Below are positions 22,360-32,184 of a stretch of 64,000 nt of DNA, piece after piece (within the stretch, counting starts at the first letter, position 1; the number at the start of each line of letters is the position of its first letter). Below the pieces are notes generated by a model. That model searched no databases and was not told where the DNA came from. It worked only from the letters and a program-made list of their open reading frames with translations. Source of the stretch: Melitaea cinxia. Lineage: Eukaryota > Arthropoda > Insecta > Lepidoptera > Nymphalidae. The position numbers and the translations under genes were made by a program. The stretch spans positions 6,749,501 to 6,813,500 of the forward strand of contig NC_059415.1 in assembly GCF_905220565.1 (NCBI RefSeq), written 5' to 3'.

Positions 22360-22858
22360 AGCTTAAACAAATCGAGTTGAGGTATTTACAGCGTAATAAA
22401 AAGACACTATTCGAAGCCGAAATCCCCGCACATATAATATGTAGGTACCAAACATAATTGTTTGTGAGATTATGCTTATCTAAAATAAGAATTACATAGC
22501 CCACGATACACGCCATCACACAGGCGTAAAGAAATGAAGAACAACGCAAAAATGATTTGACTTTTAAGTATATAAAATCATATGATTTAAATTGTAATTT
22601 TGTTACATTCTCGGCAAGCGTATAATAGACGGTAGTAGTGTAATAAATAAGTGTAAGCGAATCTATTCTCAGCAATGCACGTGCGCAAGCGATAATGAGC
22701 GCTATGACATCGCAAACGCAAGCGCATATCGGCGTTAGCTGTGCACACCGGTGTAAACTTACGTGTGATAACTGAATGACTGCCCCGTTCTCGTTAGTTA
22801 TTACGCTCAGCAAGTGGTAAGACGAACAAAAGACACCGGTTATTAATATGATTCTCAA
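22325..22858 (-). CDS. Hydrophobic 177-codon frame between LINE-1 ORF1 and ORF2
   Basis: Not recognised. It starts 41 bp after the ORF1 stop and ends 35 bp inside the ORF2 start, in a frame different from both. The predicted protein has four hydrophobic stretches (about residues 2-20, 43-63, 107-126 and 137-155), at least ten cysteines, and the cluster CACVCD near 45-50, so it reads like a small multi-pass membrane protein. The ORF2 internal ATG lies 14 nt before its stop, an arrangement suited to termination-reinitiation. ORF1-ORF2 spacers in this LINE group are usually short; this one is 540 bp. It could be an accessory LINE gene, a captured sequence, or chance in a spacer. Composition is less AT-rich than the flanks. 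Confidence 0.4.
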   Translation of the reverse strand: MRIILITGVFCSSYHLLSVITNENGAVIQLSHVSLHRCAQLTPICACVCDVIALIIACARALLRIDSLTLIYYTTTVYYTLAENVTKLQFKSYDFIYLKVKSFLRCSSFLYACVMACIVGYVILILDKHNLTNNYVWYLHIICAGISASNSVFLLRCKYLNSICLSYVLLSINNGFI

Positions 22859-22899
22859 ACTAATTATATTATTATGTTTAAATAAAAATGAGCTAAACT

Positions 22900-23832
22900 T
22901 TAAGTAATTTTCAAGAGATCCTTCTCGCCTTTTATAAAAAATATTGGTGATGTGTCCGATTTCCTGGCCATGATTTTGCAGTGTTTGACCCAGATGTACT
23001 TGAAATTCTTCTCCTTCGCCATTTTTTTTGCTTTACTGAGTAGGTTTTTGTTTCGTAGCGTCAGATGATCGTGAATATAGAAATCTCCCGCAGTACTGAA
23101 ACCCAGGCCAGACAAGTTAAGATGCTGCTTATTACGGCGTGACGAGGCAACTAACTCCTCCTTAGTGTAGCGGTTGTTAAACGCGATGATTATGGGTTTC
23201 TCAATATTGGGTATTCGCGTTGGGATTCGCGCAATATAATTGATTTCTTCCTTTTTTATAGGAGCGTTGCATATGACACCAATTTTGTGGGCAATTTCGT
23301 ATAGATTTTCGTTTTTCTTCTGAGGGATTCCTCTTATTTCTATATTGTTGGCTCGTGCCCATTGATCTCTATCTTCTAATTCGTGATGAAGCTTAGCAAT
23401 CTCAGCCTGGAGGGTGGGTACGTCCCGAGCAATATTTTCAACTTTAGTAACTCTTGTTTCCAAGGCTTGGAGTGTCACTGAAAAATTATTTAAGGCCTCT
23501 TGAACCAATTCATGTGACTCTTTTAGATCTTTCAAATCACATTTAATCATTTTCACGTCTTCTACCAATGATGCCAGAGGAGCCAACTGCAGCACAACAT
23601 CATTCAGCTGTGCTTGAATCCTGTCCAACTGGTCAGTTAGAGGGGAAGGTGAAACTGGTGAAGGGGAGAGGCCAGACTTGCATTTTGGGCATCGCCAAGA
23701 GTTCTTCCTGTCTCCTAACTTTCTGTATCCTCCTTCTGTGATCCCAGCGCAAGAAAAATCAAAGTGCTGTTTACAAAGACTGCACACCGGTCCATCTGTA
23801 TGTTGCAATCCACAACTAGCACACGTCACCAT
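22900..23832 (-). CDS. LINE-1 ORF1: PHD finger, coiled coil, FP/RRM-like protein
   Basis: 310 residues. The N-terminus has a PHD-type zinc finger, with ligands C4, C7, C17, C20, H23, C28, C48 and C51 in C4HC3 order. A heptad-rich coiled coil follows from about 65 to 155 (LDRIQAQLNDVVLQL onward), which would trimerise or oligomerise the protein. From about 158 to the end (RANNIEIRGIP..) it resembles the C-terminal nucleic-acid-binding region of lepidopteran LINE ORF1 proteins and baculovirus FP25K-like proteins. Its role is to bind LINE RNA and act as a chaperone in the ribonucleoprotein. The first ATG coincides with the start of the zinc finger. No break is seen. Confidence 0.88.
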   Translation of the reverse strand: MVTCASCGLQHTDGPVCSLCKQHFDFSCAGITEGGYRKLGDRKNSWRCPKCKSGLSPSPVSPSPLTDQLDRIQAQLNDVVLQLAPLASLVEDVKMIKCDLKDLKESHELVQEALNNFSVTLQALETRVTKVENIARDVPTLQAEIAKLHHELEDRDQWARANNIEIRGIPQKKNENLYEIAHKIGVICNAPIKKEEINYIARIPTRIPNIEKPIIIAFNNRYTKEELVASSRRNKQHLNLSGLGFSTAGDFYIHDHLTLRNKNLLSKAKKMAKEKNFKYIWVKHCKIMARKSDTSPIFFIKGEKDLLKIT

Positions 23833-24118
23833 TTCGTAGGTTTGAGAATCACTGGTTTCGATAGAAAAGCAAACAAGCGTGTATTCTCTATTAGCGCCGA
23901 AACGAGACTAAGTAACTACTGACTATTAAAGAATATAAAACTTAAACATAAGTGCAAGGTAGTTATATCACTAAAAGTGATCTTTTACAGATAACCTCTA
24001 TCAACAGATAATAATATTATGAATAATTAATTCTAGATTTCTATTTAGTAGTCATAATTTGTTTAAGGAATTATATTTGTTATTAATCTAAGGTGTGTTT
24101 TACGTTTACTAAAAACGA
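23833..24118. other. LINE-1 5' untranslated region and flank
   Basis: Upstream of ORF1 on the minus strand. The LINE 5' end cannot be placed. Nothing else is recognised. Confidence 0.4.
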
Positions 24119-24714
24119 AAAAAAAACCGACTTCAATTACATCGACCAGTAATACAACGTAGATCGACGAAAAAATAGTCAAGCAACTACGCGTTATTAA
24201 AGATTACTCAAAAAGTAGTTATCAGATCCCAATAAAATTTATATATGACCACATGATAAACATCAGCTGTTGATTAAATTAAAAATTATCAAAATCGGTA
24301 CACCCAGTAAAAAGTTATTACGGATTTTCGAGAGTTTCCCTCGATTCCTCTGGGATCCCATCATCAGATCCTAGTTTCCTTATCACGGTACCAAACTAGA
24401 GATATCCCCTTTCCAAAAAAAAAAGAATTATCAAAATCGGTACATCCAGTAGAAAGTTATGCGGTATAATACAACGTAGGTCGACGAAAAAAGCGTCAAG
24501 TAAAAACACATTATTAGATATAACTCGAAAAGTAGTTGTTAGATCTCAAATAAATTTAAATGGGACCAATTGGCACACACCACCTTTCGATTAAAACAAA
24601 ATTTGTCGAAATCGGTCCACACGGGCAAAAGTTCTGATGTAACATACATAAAAAAAAAAAAAAAAATACAGTCGAATTGAGAACCTCCTCCTTTTTTGGA
24701 AGTCGGTTAAAAAG
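24119..24714 (-). repeat. Repeat D copy 2, near complete
   Basis: Bounded by AAAAACCGACTTCAATTACA on the left and GGAAGTCGGTTAAAA on the right, inverted ends with GAAGTCGGTT in common. Inside are ATCAGATCCTAGTTTCCTTA, TTGGGACC-like and CATACATAAAAAAAA motifs shared with the copies at 27391 and 37522. Within it, the block ATTATCAAAATCGGTACA occurs twice. No protein is encoded. Family class is unknown to me; it looks like a nonautonomous DNA element. Confidence 0.65.
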
Positions 24715-26845
24715 TAATAATAGCGAAGTAAGTTCGACATCTATCCGCAACATGCGTTTGTCAACCGAGCTTTGATGTAGACGATTTCCGCGCACTAAAA
24801 TTATTTATATACTCACAGGAACGAAGTAGCTTGCACCGTCTTTTGTTACCGATTTCGTAAACAAAGCCAGGTCGGGTTCAACATTAAAATACACACGTGT
24901 TTTGTTTATTTACTGTAAACTTATTTGTTTAGATTTAGTTTTCGGCGTTGAATGTCATGTCAGAATGTATTTTAGTGCATTTTTGTTATTTTGTAATATT
25001 AATTACAAATTTTTGCTTGCTTATATATTTTTTATTTAAACAAGTCATAAATTGAATAATTAACATCAACGACTTTATCTTTGGGATGTGTATCAAATTA
25101 CACAAATAATAAAATAAGAAAATAAATGTTACGTTTATGACATCTATTTTTCTTTTAAATATCATTGTTTTTTTATTTTATTTTTATTTATGTGCTAATA
25201 TTGGTTGTATCTTTATTATCTTTATAAGTAAAATAATTATATATTTTTAATTAAAAAATATGTAAATCTTTTACTACGCAATTTAGTGTAACAATACGAG
25301 GGTCCAATAAGTTAGAAAAAACTCTATTGCAGTCATTCAAGCTTATAAATCATTAAACTTACAGAATATAATTTCAGGCTTCAGTGCTGTCCTAAAAAGA
25401 CAGTATACCACTATTTCTTTATACACATTACACAAAGGTGAGTCAACAAGCGACGTCACAGGAGCGAACTAGTTTAAAATAAATGAAGTGTCAAATAAAC
25501 AGCGTCATCTGCGCATGCGCCTTTGATCTCTTCCAGTTAGTCTGTGTTTTCTTAATTACGGGAAATTATGTGGTTGGTCGCTTAAAATATTGTCTAATTA
25601 GTATGGTCCGGTAGTGCGAAACGTCAGAATGAGTGAATGATATATTTGTGATATATTGTTATGCTAATATGGTTGATAGAGTTACATTTTACAACTAACA
25701 AGTTGTTCGCTACCTCTTTCGTGATTTTGCGTTTTGACTTTCATCCTCTCACTAAAGGTAAGTGGAATAAATTTTTGAATGAGAAGTACCCGTTTGACTC
25801 TTGCCCTCTTCCACCCTCTCAAGGCAAATGAAATGGATTTTTGGATAAATTGTCCAACAATCCTTGTAGTATGAACCTAAATATGACTAAAGATAATCCG
25901 CAATTTTTGGCACAAATGTGGTCTAGATACTGCGAAACAGACAAAAACCGAAAAAATAAATAAATTAAATTCTTAGCTTTATTATTATTCAACTTTTATT
26001 TGTATTAAAATTGTATAGAAGATGAACGATAATTTTTCTCGCAAAAAAACGTAGATAGCCTGAGATCGAGAACAAGACATGATGTACTGTTTTATCCTGA
26101 CGTCTGACAGATATCGAAAGAGAGAGAAAAAAGATCGGAAATCATTAAAGCCACTAGATGTCGCTAGTTTTATATCGGGTAGATTTCACTCGCTGCTAAT
26201 ATAGCTTATTTCGAAAATAAGCTTCAAATAGACTTTCACAAAATTCGCGTAGCGTAAATCATATGCTGACATAGATAATTTAGATGTTTATTTAGATTTT
26301 AAATTAGAGTAAATCATACCAGTAGAAATTTTCACTAATAAAAAAAAAAACATTAATAATAGATTACGCGATGCATTTTATTGCTAATCATCTACTTCTT
26401 TTGTTGACATAATAAATTATTGAAAATTGCTTTAGAAAACTGTTATTTCAAAAATGATGCATATAGTACATAAAAAGTTTTTTTTAAATTAATATTAGAC
26501 TAACATACAACAAGAAGGAAAGTTGTAGAGCTTGTCTTAACATTTTAAAATGCCTAAAGCATTCAAACACTGATGCACCTAACGTCATGGACAAAACGCA
26601 TGTACTACTTACGGACGTCAAAGCGTGTTATTTCTTACTGAAACTGCTAAAATATTGTGCTGTTCTATTGTGATGGTACAACGCTCTCGTACCGCACCTT
26701 TGAGCTTAAGTATCGGAAGTACGCAACATTTTGACGTTCTAGCGCGAAGTTAAACATTTTGTTAACCACCTTCAAAAGAGAAGTAAAGTAGGTTCTCAAT
26801 TGGACTTTTTTTTTTAATACTAAATTTCCAATGTAACTTTTCATA
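24715..26845. other. Mostly unrecognised sequence with one exon-like patch
   Basis: At 24817-24890 the minus strand reads as a coding-like run (VEPDLALFTKS..KDGASYFVP) ending exactly at a GTGAGT donor, but no acceptor or start was found; see findings. From 25380 to 25600 composition is less AT-rich (GCGTCATCTGCGCATGCGCC). At 25735-25850 a degenerate duplication contains the pair TTTGACTTTCATCCTCTCAC and TTTGACTCTTGCCCTCTTCC. No gene can be supported. Confidence 0.4.
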
Positions 26846-27134
26846 CCTATACTAATATTATAAAGAGGTAAAATTTCTAACTTGGTTTGTTTGTAGGAGG
26901 TAATCTTCGCAAATACTGATCTGATCATAAAAACTCTTTCAGTAACAGAAAGCTACACTATTCAGGAGTGACATAGGCTATACTTTATTATTATTTACCA
27001 AAAATTCTGTGAAATAATAGTATATGTAAATGAAGTCGGGAAAATGCGAGCGAGATGAAAAATTAGATGAAAACTTTATTTGCATCACAAAAATAATAAT
27101 TCACGCCCAACGAAGTGGGTACAGGTCGACTAGT
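26846..27134 (+). mobile_element. Helitron-like nonautonomous element
   Basis: Begins CCTATACTAATATTATAAAG and ends GGTCGACTAGT. A short hairpin, CCCAACGAAGTGGG, lies about ten bases before the terminal CTAGT, the arrangement expected of a Helitron 3' end. The 5' end has C where TC would be usual. It lacks coding capacity, so it would rely on a Rep/helicase elsewhere. The 87-codon minus-strand frame overlapping it is not supported. Confidence 0.6.
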
Positions 27135-27390
27135 ATTATATAAATGGGAAAAGAGAAATAAAAATAAAAATTTAAATGTGGAATATCAGTGTTATGAATT
27201 GATTTTATAACCCATATTTATATTAAGATTTTATAGCATTTCGAAACAGGGAGCTATAATATATCGATAACTGATAACATAGTATATAATATTTTTTTTT
27301 TTTAATTTAAAAATTTACATTACCGGGCTCAAAATGCCCATGGCTTTTCTTAATCATGCATGCATTATTACAATAACACAGGCGATTTTT

Positions 27391-28235
27391 AACCGACTTC
27401 AAAAAAAAGGAGGAGGTTACTCAATTCGACCGTATATATATATTTTTTTTTATGTATGTTCGGAGATAACTTCTTCGTTTATGAAACGATTTGGATAATT
27501 CTTTTTTTGTTGGAAAGGAGATATTCATAGTTTGGTACCATGATAAGGAAACCAGGATCTGATGATGGGATCCCAGAGAAATCGAGGGAAACTTTCGAAA
27601 ATCGTAAGGGTGACTAGTAAATTTAATCATGTTTTCATTAAGTACTATAAAGCACTACTATTTAATAAAGGTCTGGAGTCGATCTGATGATGGAGAAGAA
27701 AGATAGTCGAGGGAACTCTTCAACAATTTATAGCAATTACCTGCTTTTTGAACTTAATTCGTTTCTATTGATGAGAACTTTGCACCTGTATGAGTTATAA
27801 GTGCCATTACAGTCTGATGATGGAGACAAAAGTTAGTCGAGGGAACTCTTTAATGATTTATAGCAATTACCTGCTGTTTGAACTTAATTCGTTTCTATTG
27901 ATGAGAACTTTGCATATATATGGGTTATAAATGCCATTTCAGTCTGATGATGGAGACAAAAGATAGTCGAGGGTACTCTTCAACGACTTATAGCAATTAC
28001 CTGCTGTTTGAACTTAATTCGTTTCTATTGATGAGAACTTTGCACCTATATGAGTTACAAGTGCCATTACAGTCTGATGATGGAGACGAAAGATAGTCGA
28101 GGGAACTTTTCAACGATTTATAGCAATTACCTGCTGTGTGATCATCTGTGTCGCAGGACCAGGTTTGATGATGGAGCCCATAAACACTCGAGGGAATTTC
28201 TCAACAATTTACAGCAGTTACTTTTTGCTGTTTGA
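27391..28235 (+). repeat. Repeat D copy 3 with internal tandem expansion
   Basis: Starts AACCGACTTCAAAAAAAAGG and continues with the D body (ATTCTTTTTTTGTTGGAAAG, AGTTTGGTACCATGATAAGG, GATCTGATGATGGGATCCC). From about 27675 the TCTGATGATGG segment is repeated. The D right end is missing; a SINE head follows at 28256. Confidence 0.6.
27675..28140 (+). repeat. 130-bp tandem array
   Basis: TCTGATGATGG recurs at 27683, 27813, 27943 and 28073, an exact 130-bp period, with a shorter diverged unit from about 28163. Each unit carries ATAGTCGAGGG, TATAGCAATTACCTGCTG and TTCGTTTCTATTGATGAGAAC. Units differ by a few substitutions and no indels, so the array is fairly young. Confidence 0.85.
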
Positions 28236-28255
28236 CGACCTCTTTGATATAATGG

Positions 28256-28458
28256 TGCATGTGCCGTGTCGGCGGCGCCTAAACACCGACGGTCGCAGGT
28301 TCTATTCCCGCCCGGAGTGGATATTTATGTTTATACAAATATTTATTTTCGGTCTAGTTGTTAATCCTTGTGGTTCTCCCAACCTAGCCTCGGAGAACAC
28401 GCTAGACTGTCAGTCCCGGTTGTTATTACGTACACCTGATAGCGAACTTTACTCATAG
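28256..28458 (+). repeat. SINE-A related copy, head and body
   Basis: B-box-like GGTCGCAGGTTCTATTCCCG follows CACCGACG, the same head type as at 16883 (reversed). The body has GTGGTTCTCCCAACCTAGCC, CAGTCCCGGTTGTTATTACG and CACCTGATAGCGA. It is truncated just after the TACTCATAGTA block, without a tail. The 106-codon frame across it is a shadow. Confidence 0.65.
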
Positions 28459-28462
28459 TATT

Positions 28463-28625
28463 TCGACGCGTTAGCGCAGCGGTCACAGCACCGGCTGTTG
28501 CGCTGGCGTTAGTTGGTTCAATCCCCGCGCACGACAGACTTTTGTATTGGCCATATAGATGTTTGTCATCATCTGGGTGTTTGTGCTTGTGTATTGTGTA
28601 TGTTTCCGAACCCTCGAAATAAGAG
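28463..28625 (+). repeat. Second SINE head, adjacent and same orientation
   Basis: CGCGTTAGCGCAGCGGTCACAGC (A box) and TTGGTTCAATCCCCGC (B box), then ATTGGCCATATAGATGTTTG and TTGTGTATTGTGTATGTTTC. The later part matches the subfamily at 61258-61442. It abuts the preceding SINE with a gap of only a few bases. Confidence 0.65.
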
Positions 28626-28663
28626 AAAAAGCATTCTTGTTAGGTCTACCCATCACTAAAAAT

Positions 28664-29029
28664 TGTAAAATAAAATGATTTTTGACAAAAAAAAAACCGA
28701 CTTCAAAAAGGAAACTAAAAAGTGAAAAATAAATTTACTTAGTACAAAGTAATTCGTATTTTGATTTAGTGAATCAGAAATGATTAAATAAATATTTTAT
28801 AATTTTGAAGTTGGTGCCAAGTAAACACTACAACAACCTGGCTACAATAACAAATACAAACAACACACACACAACAAACAAGTACAAAAAATATTATTAG
28901 ATATGTCACAACAATAACAGAATAATAACAGTATTCAACCTAATAGCCAACTAAGTAAATTTATTTTTCACTTTTTAGTTTCCTTTTTGAAGTCGGTTTT
29001 TTTTTTGTTAAAAATTATTTTATTCATTA
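28664..29029. repeat. MITE with about 75-bp terminal inverted repeats
   Basis: The left arm (28664-28743, containing AAAACCGACTTCAAAAAGG and AAATAAATTTACTTAGT) is the near-perfect reverse complement of the right arm (28950-29029). The 206-bp centre is CA-rich and non-coding. The AACCGACTTC motif is shared with repeat D, but the rest differs. Confidence 0.75.
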
Positions 29030-30699
29030 CGACTACAAATCGACAGTCCTGTGACTGCCTAGTAAAACTAGGACGTGGTCCGACGCTGACGGTTTTTTTT
29101 CTTACAATTACTGTTTGATGGAAAAGTATACGCATCATTCATTCGTAATTTCTGAACATATCATTATTTTTATTATCTATGTCTATATTTACACTTATTT
29201 GCTAGTTATCATATATGTACACTTATTTCCTAGTTACCATATATGTACACTTATGTTCTACTTACAATGTACACTTAACCTATGTTACTGTTAGTAAGGG
29301 TTTGTTTTTTTCTAATATATTTATTTATATATAGTTATTATTAATATTTATCTATTTATAATTTAATTATTTAAGTATATAAGTTGTTCACATTGATATT
29401 ATGTTATAAACATGGACACATGTTATTTGAAAATACTAAGCATTCTTTTATATTTTGATTAATTATATTATTGGTTAGGTTTGATAGAGTGAAAAAATAT
29501 AAACATTTTTTACCATTAAAAACAAGTACTTACTCATTTAAAGGTAAAAATATTCATATGGCATTGTCGTTAAAAAAAGTGTTAGTAATTAATTCTAATA
29601 AAAAAGAAACAATTAGTCCTTATAGATAAAATTAATGAATAATTTATTAGCTTATGTTATAAATCCAGCTTACACGCATTCAATTTTCACACATATTTGA
29701 CATAACTTGAATAATGTTATTGTTATTTTAGTTACTTCAAGTAGAAATTAGCTTATAGATTTCGCCTAATTTAGAATTATCTAATTACATAATTGAACGA
29801 AAAATTCATTAGCTTTTTATCAGCCTTAATGCGTTACTACATATAATTCTTCTTGAGTTGACGAAAATAAAAATCACATGACAGCATGGAACGTCTTTAT
29901 AAACTCTTAGAATAAGAGGAACAGCTTCAGAACATTGTAACATCAACAAGCTCAAGCGTACCGAGCTTTTCGAGGACTCCAATAATAAGCCATAAAGCTG
30001 TCTTATTATTTATTCGTAAAAGCTATCAGGACCGGTTAATTTAAATTGAATTTTGGTATGAAGAGGCGGTTCGGTAGGCGTCAACAATTATGTGTAATGA
30101 AATATGCATTGTTTTCGTTATTTATATCACTTTATATGTTTTTTTTTATTTTAACGTTACTTAAACTCGTTTTGTATAGACCTTGTATTTATATTTATTT
30201 TTTTATAAATATATTCAATTACGTTTACAGATTAAAATGGTATATACGATAAAAAGTAACTTGACTGTATGGAGAGTAATTTACGGCTATTCTTAAATTG
30301 TAAACAATGTTTATAAAAACACTGTATTAGTAGTTTTTAGAATCAGCAAGTAATAAATTCTTCATGTCGTTTCTTTTTATTTTTATACACCTGTAAGACC
30401 TTACTTGTCCATCTGTATCTCAGGATCAATTCAATAAATTCTCGGGCTTGATAGGCTGTTTATAGTGGAATGTTATAGGCTATAAATCGTCATGTTACGA
30501 GTCATAGTAGTGGAGTTATAATCATAAATGTCAATCAATATCTGTTAAAGAGGTTCTGCTGTAGTTATTTTGTAAGATTAGACTTTATAAAATCAGAATT
30601 AACACGATTACACACTATTTTATTACTACATTTAGATATTAAATACATAGTTATTGTGGTCTTCCCCACATTGTTCACTTGCACCCGTTAAGCTCCCCC
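29030..30699. other. AT-rich stretch, no gene seen
   Basis: A 28-bp tandem triplication (TACACTTATTTGCTAGTTA type) lies at 29190-29278. No coding signal. The 68-codon frame near 30046 is a low-complexity T-rich run. Confidence 0.5.
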
Positions 30700-30851
30700 C
30701 TTTCTCTGTTATTATCATAGACACCTGATAGCCATCGTTACTTCTAGTAGGGAATATAACCAAAAACCCGCATTAAAGCAGCGTTGTAGATTAACCTTTG
30801 ACCCTGCTTCTACACGGAGAAAGATGTCAATGCCCAGTTGTGGGATTATAT
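30700..30851 (+). repeat. SINE-A tail-side fragment
   Basis: GACACCTGATAGCCATCGTTAC, TAGGGAATATAAC, AACCCGCATTAAAGCAGCG and ATGCCCAGTTGTGGGATTATA match the SINE-A body and tail with many substitutions. An old copy. Confidence 0.65.
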
Positions 30852-31093
30852 AGAATGAATCAACAAATAGTAATAGTATATATGTATGTATTTGATTAAG
30901 TGGTCACAATATTGGCTGCTATGCAAGCTGTCGCGTTTTCCTCCTCTTCTAACAAATAAGTGTATAGAATAGAGTATACTATAAGTACTAATAACCGTTC
31001 CCTCTCTTTTTTACATATTGTGTATATATTTATATATTTTTTGATTGGCCTTCTTGACCTTCCTTCCTGACAATACTAAACAAAAAAAAAAAA

Positions 31094-31163
31094 CTATGCC
31101 AATTTGGTGCAGCCGTTTGAAAGTTACGCGCTTATTTTGGCGATTCATTTTTATTTATATAGA
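31094..31163 (-). mobile_element. Helitron-like 5' end fragment
   Basis: On the minus strand it begins TCTATATAAATAAAAATGAA and contains GCGTAACTTTCAAACGGCTG, the 5' segment of Helitron-like elements also seen in the copy at 37045. The rest is missing. Confidence 0.4.
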
Positions 31164-31343
31164 TTTGACAATATTTTATAATCCGTATTTTACCAAACCT
31201 GATTGAGGATGATAAAGAAATATAACTCAGTTTCAAAAATAGTTACACTAATGGTCTGATAATGTACCTACTGAGTTGATTCTACGTACTCGCTAGCTAT
31301 TTAACGGTTGAGTGCCGATGCTTATTAATTTTGTATTCTTGAA

Positions 31344-32112
31344 AGAAAAAAAATAGGTAAAAAAACTTTTTAAGTTAAACGGTTTTATGTTAAACATACA
31401 TTGCAATGTTTAAGATAAATGTACTAAAAACCAAAAAATAATAAAATAGATACAGTCGTGGGAATTATAAACATATGCATAGACTAGACTAAAATAAAAC
31501 CGTGGGGCACGTCAATTGTCTACAATCGTTGATTAAAATGTTTGTTTTGTAATGTTACACTATAATTAGGCAGTTGTTCAACCGACAACGATGGACGTGT
31601 GATAAGTAGGGCTAGAATGTGGAAACAAGCTAGCAAGCTCGATTATAAGCGAGTTTTAGGGTTTCATAGTGGTGAGCGAGTAGTACTTTTATCATATGTT
31701 TTGTCGATTAAAAACAAACTACGAGCAGTGAAACGATTCCTCGCCAGCCAGCAGTGTGAATGTCCAACGATAAACTAGTTGAAACATCTCTTTTATTTAC
31801 ATGGAGTGTATAACTATTGGAATTTCCATGAGTAAGAAAATATTAAGTAATTTCCTCACCGTCTGCGGGCCAACTGCCTATTTTAACGACGAATTAAACG
31901 ATTCTTCTATCGCACATTAAGTCGATAATTTGTAGACAATTGACGTGCCCCACGGTTTTATTTTAGTCTAGTCTATTCATATGTTTATAATTCCCACGAC
32001 TGTATCTATTTTATTATTTTTTGGTTTTTAGTACATTTATCTTAAACATTGCAATGTATGTTTAACATAAAACCGTTTAACTTAAAAAGTTTTTTTACCT
32101 ATTTTTATTTTC
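31344..32112. mobile_element. Foldback DNA element with about 180-bp inverted repeats
   Basis: The left arm 31344-31525 and right arm 31930-32112 are near-perfect reverse complements over about 180 bp, including AACGGTTTTATGTTAAACAT, GATACAGTCGTGGGAATT and CCGTGGGGCACGTCAATTG. The 404-bp core (31526-31929) encodes nothing evident. It shows weaker inner pairing, such as TAGGCAGTTG on one side and CAACTGCCTA on the other. No transposase is present. Long-armed palindromes of this kind are foldback or MITE-type DNA transposons. Target-site duplication was not identified. Confidence 0.8.
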
Positions 32113-32184
32113 TAGTTTTTAGTTTTTATTTCGCATTCTGTTTAATTCATTTAGTGCTTCATTATTGCAAGGCCCATCTTAAAT

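Larger units (their letters stand above)
19165..23960 (-). mobile_element. LINE-1: apparently complete CR1/Jockey-type retrotransposon
   Basis: A two-ORF non-LTR retrotransposon on the minus strand with an extra frame between its ORFs. ORF1 starts at 23832 and ORF2 stops at 19450. The 3' untranslated region contains a long A run (T run at about 19399-19422 on the + strand) and ends in TAAA/TTAA-type units near 19165-19200. The 5' end is not defined; 23960 is a guess covering the sequence upstream of ORF1. No target-site duplication was identified. All catalytic motifs I could check are intact, so the copy may be recent. Confidence 0.85.

Noticed and set aside
27391..28140. A CRISPR array, because of regular direct repeats
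   Set aside because: The 130-bp units are contiguous without unique spacers, and the genome is eukaryotic; it is a tandem repeat in a transposable element.
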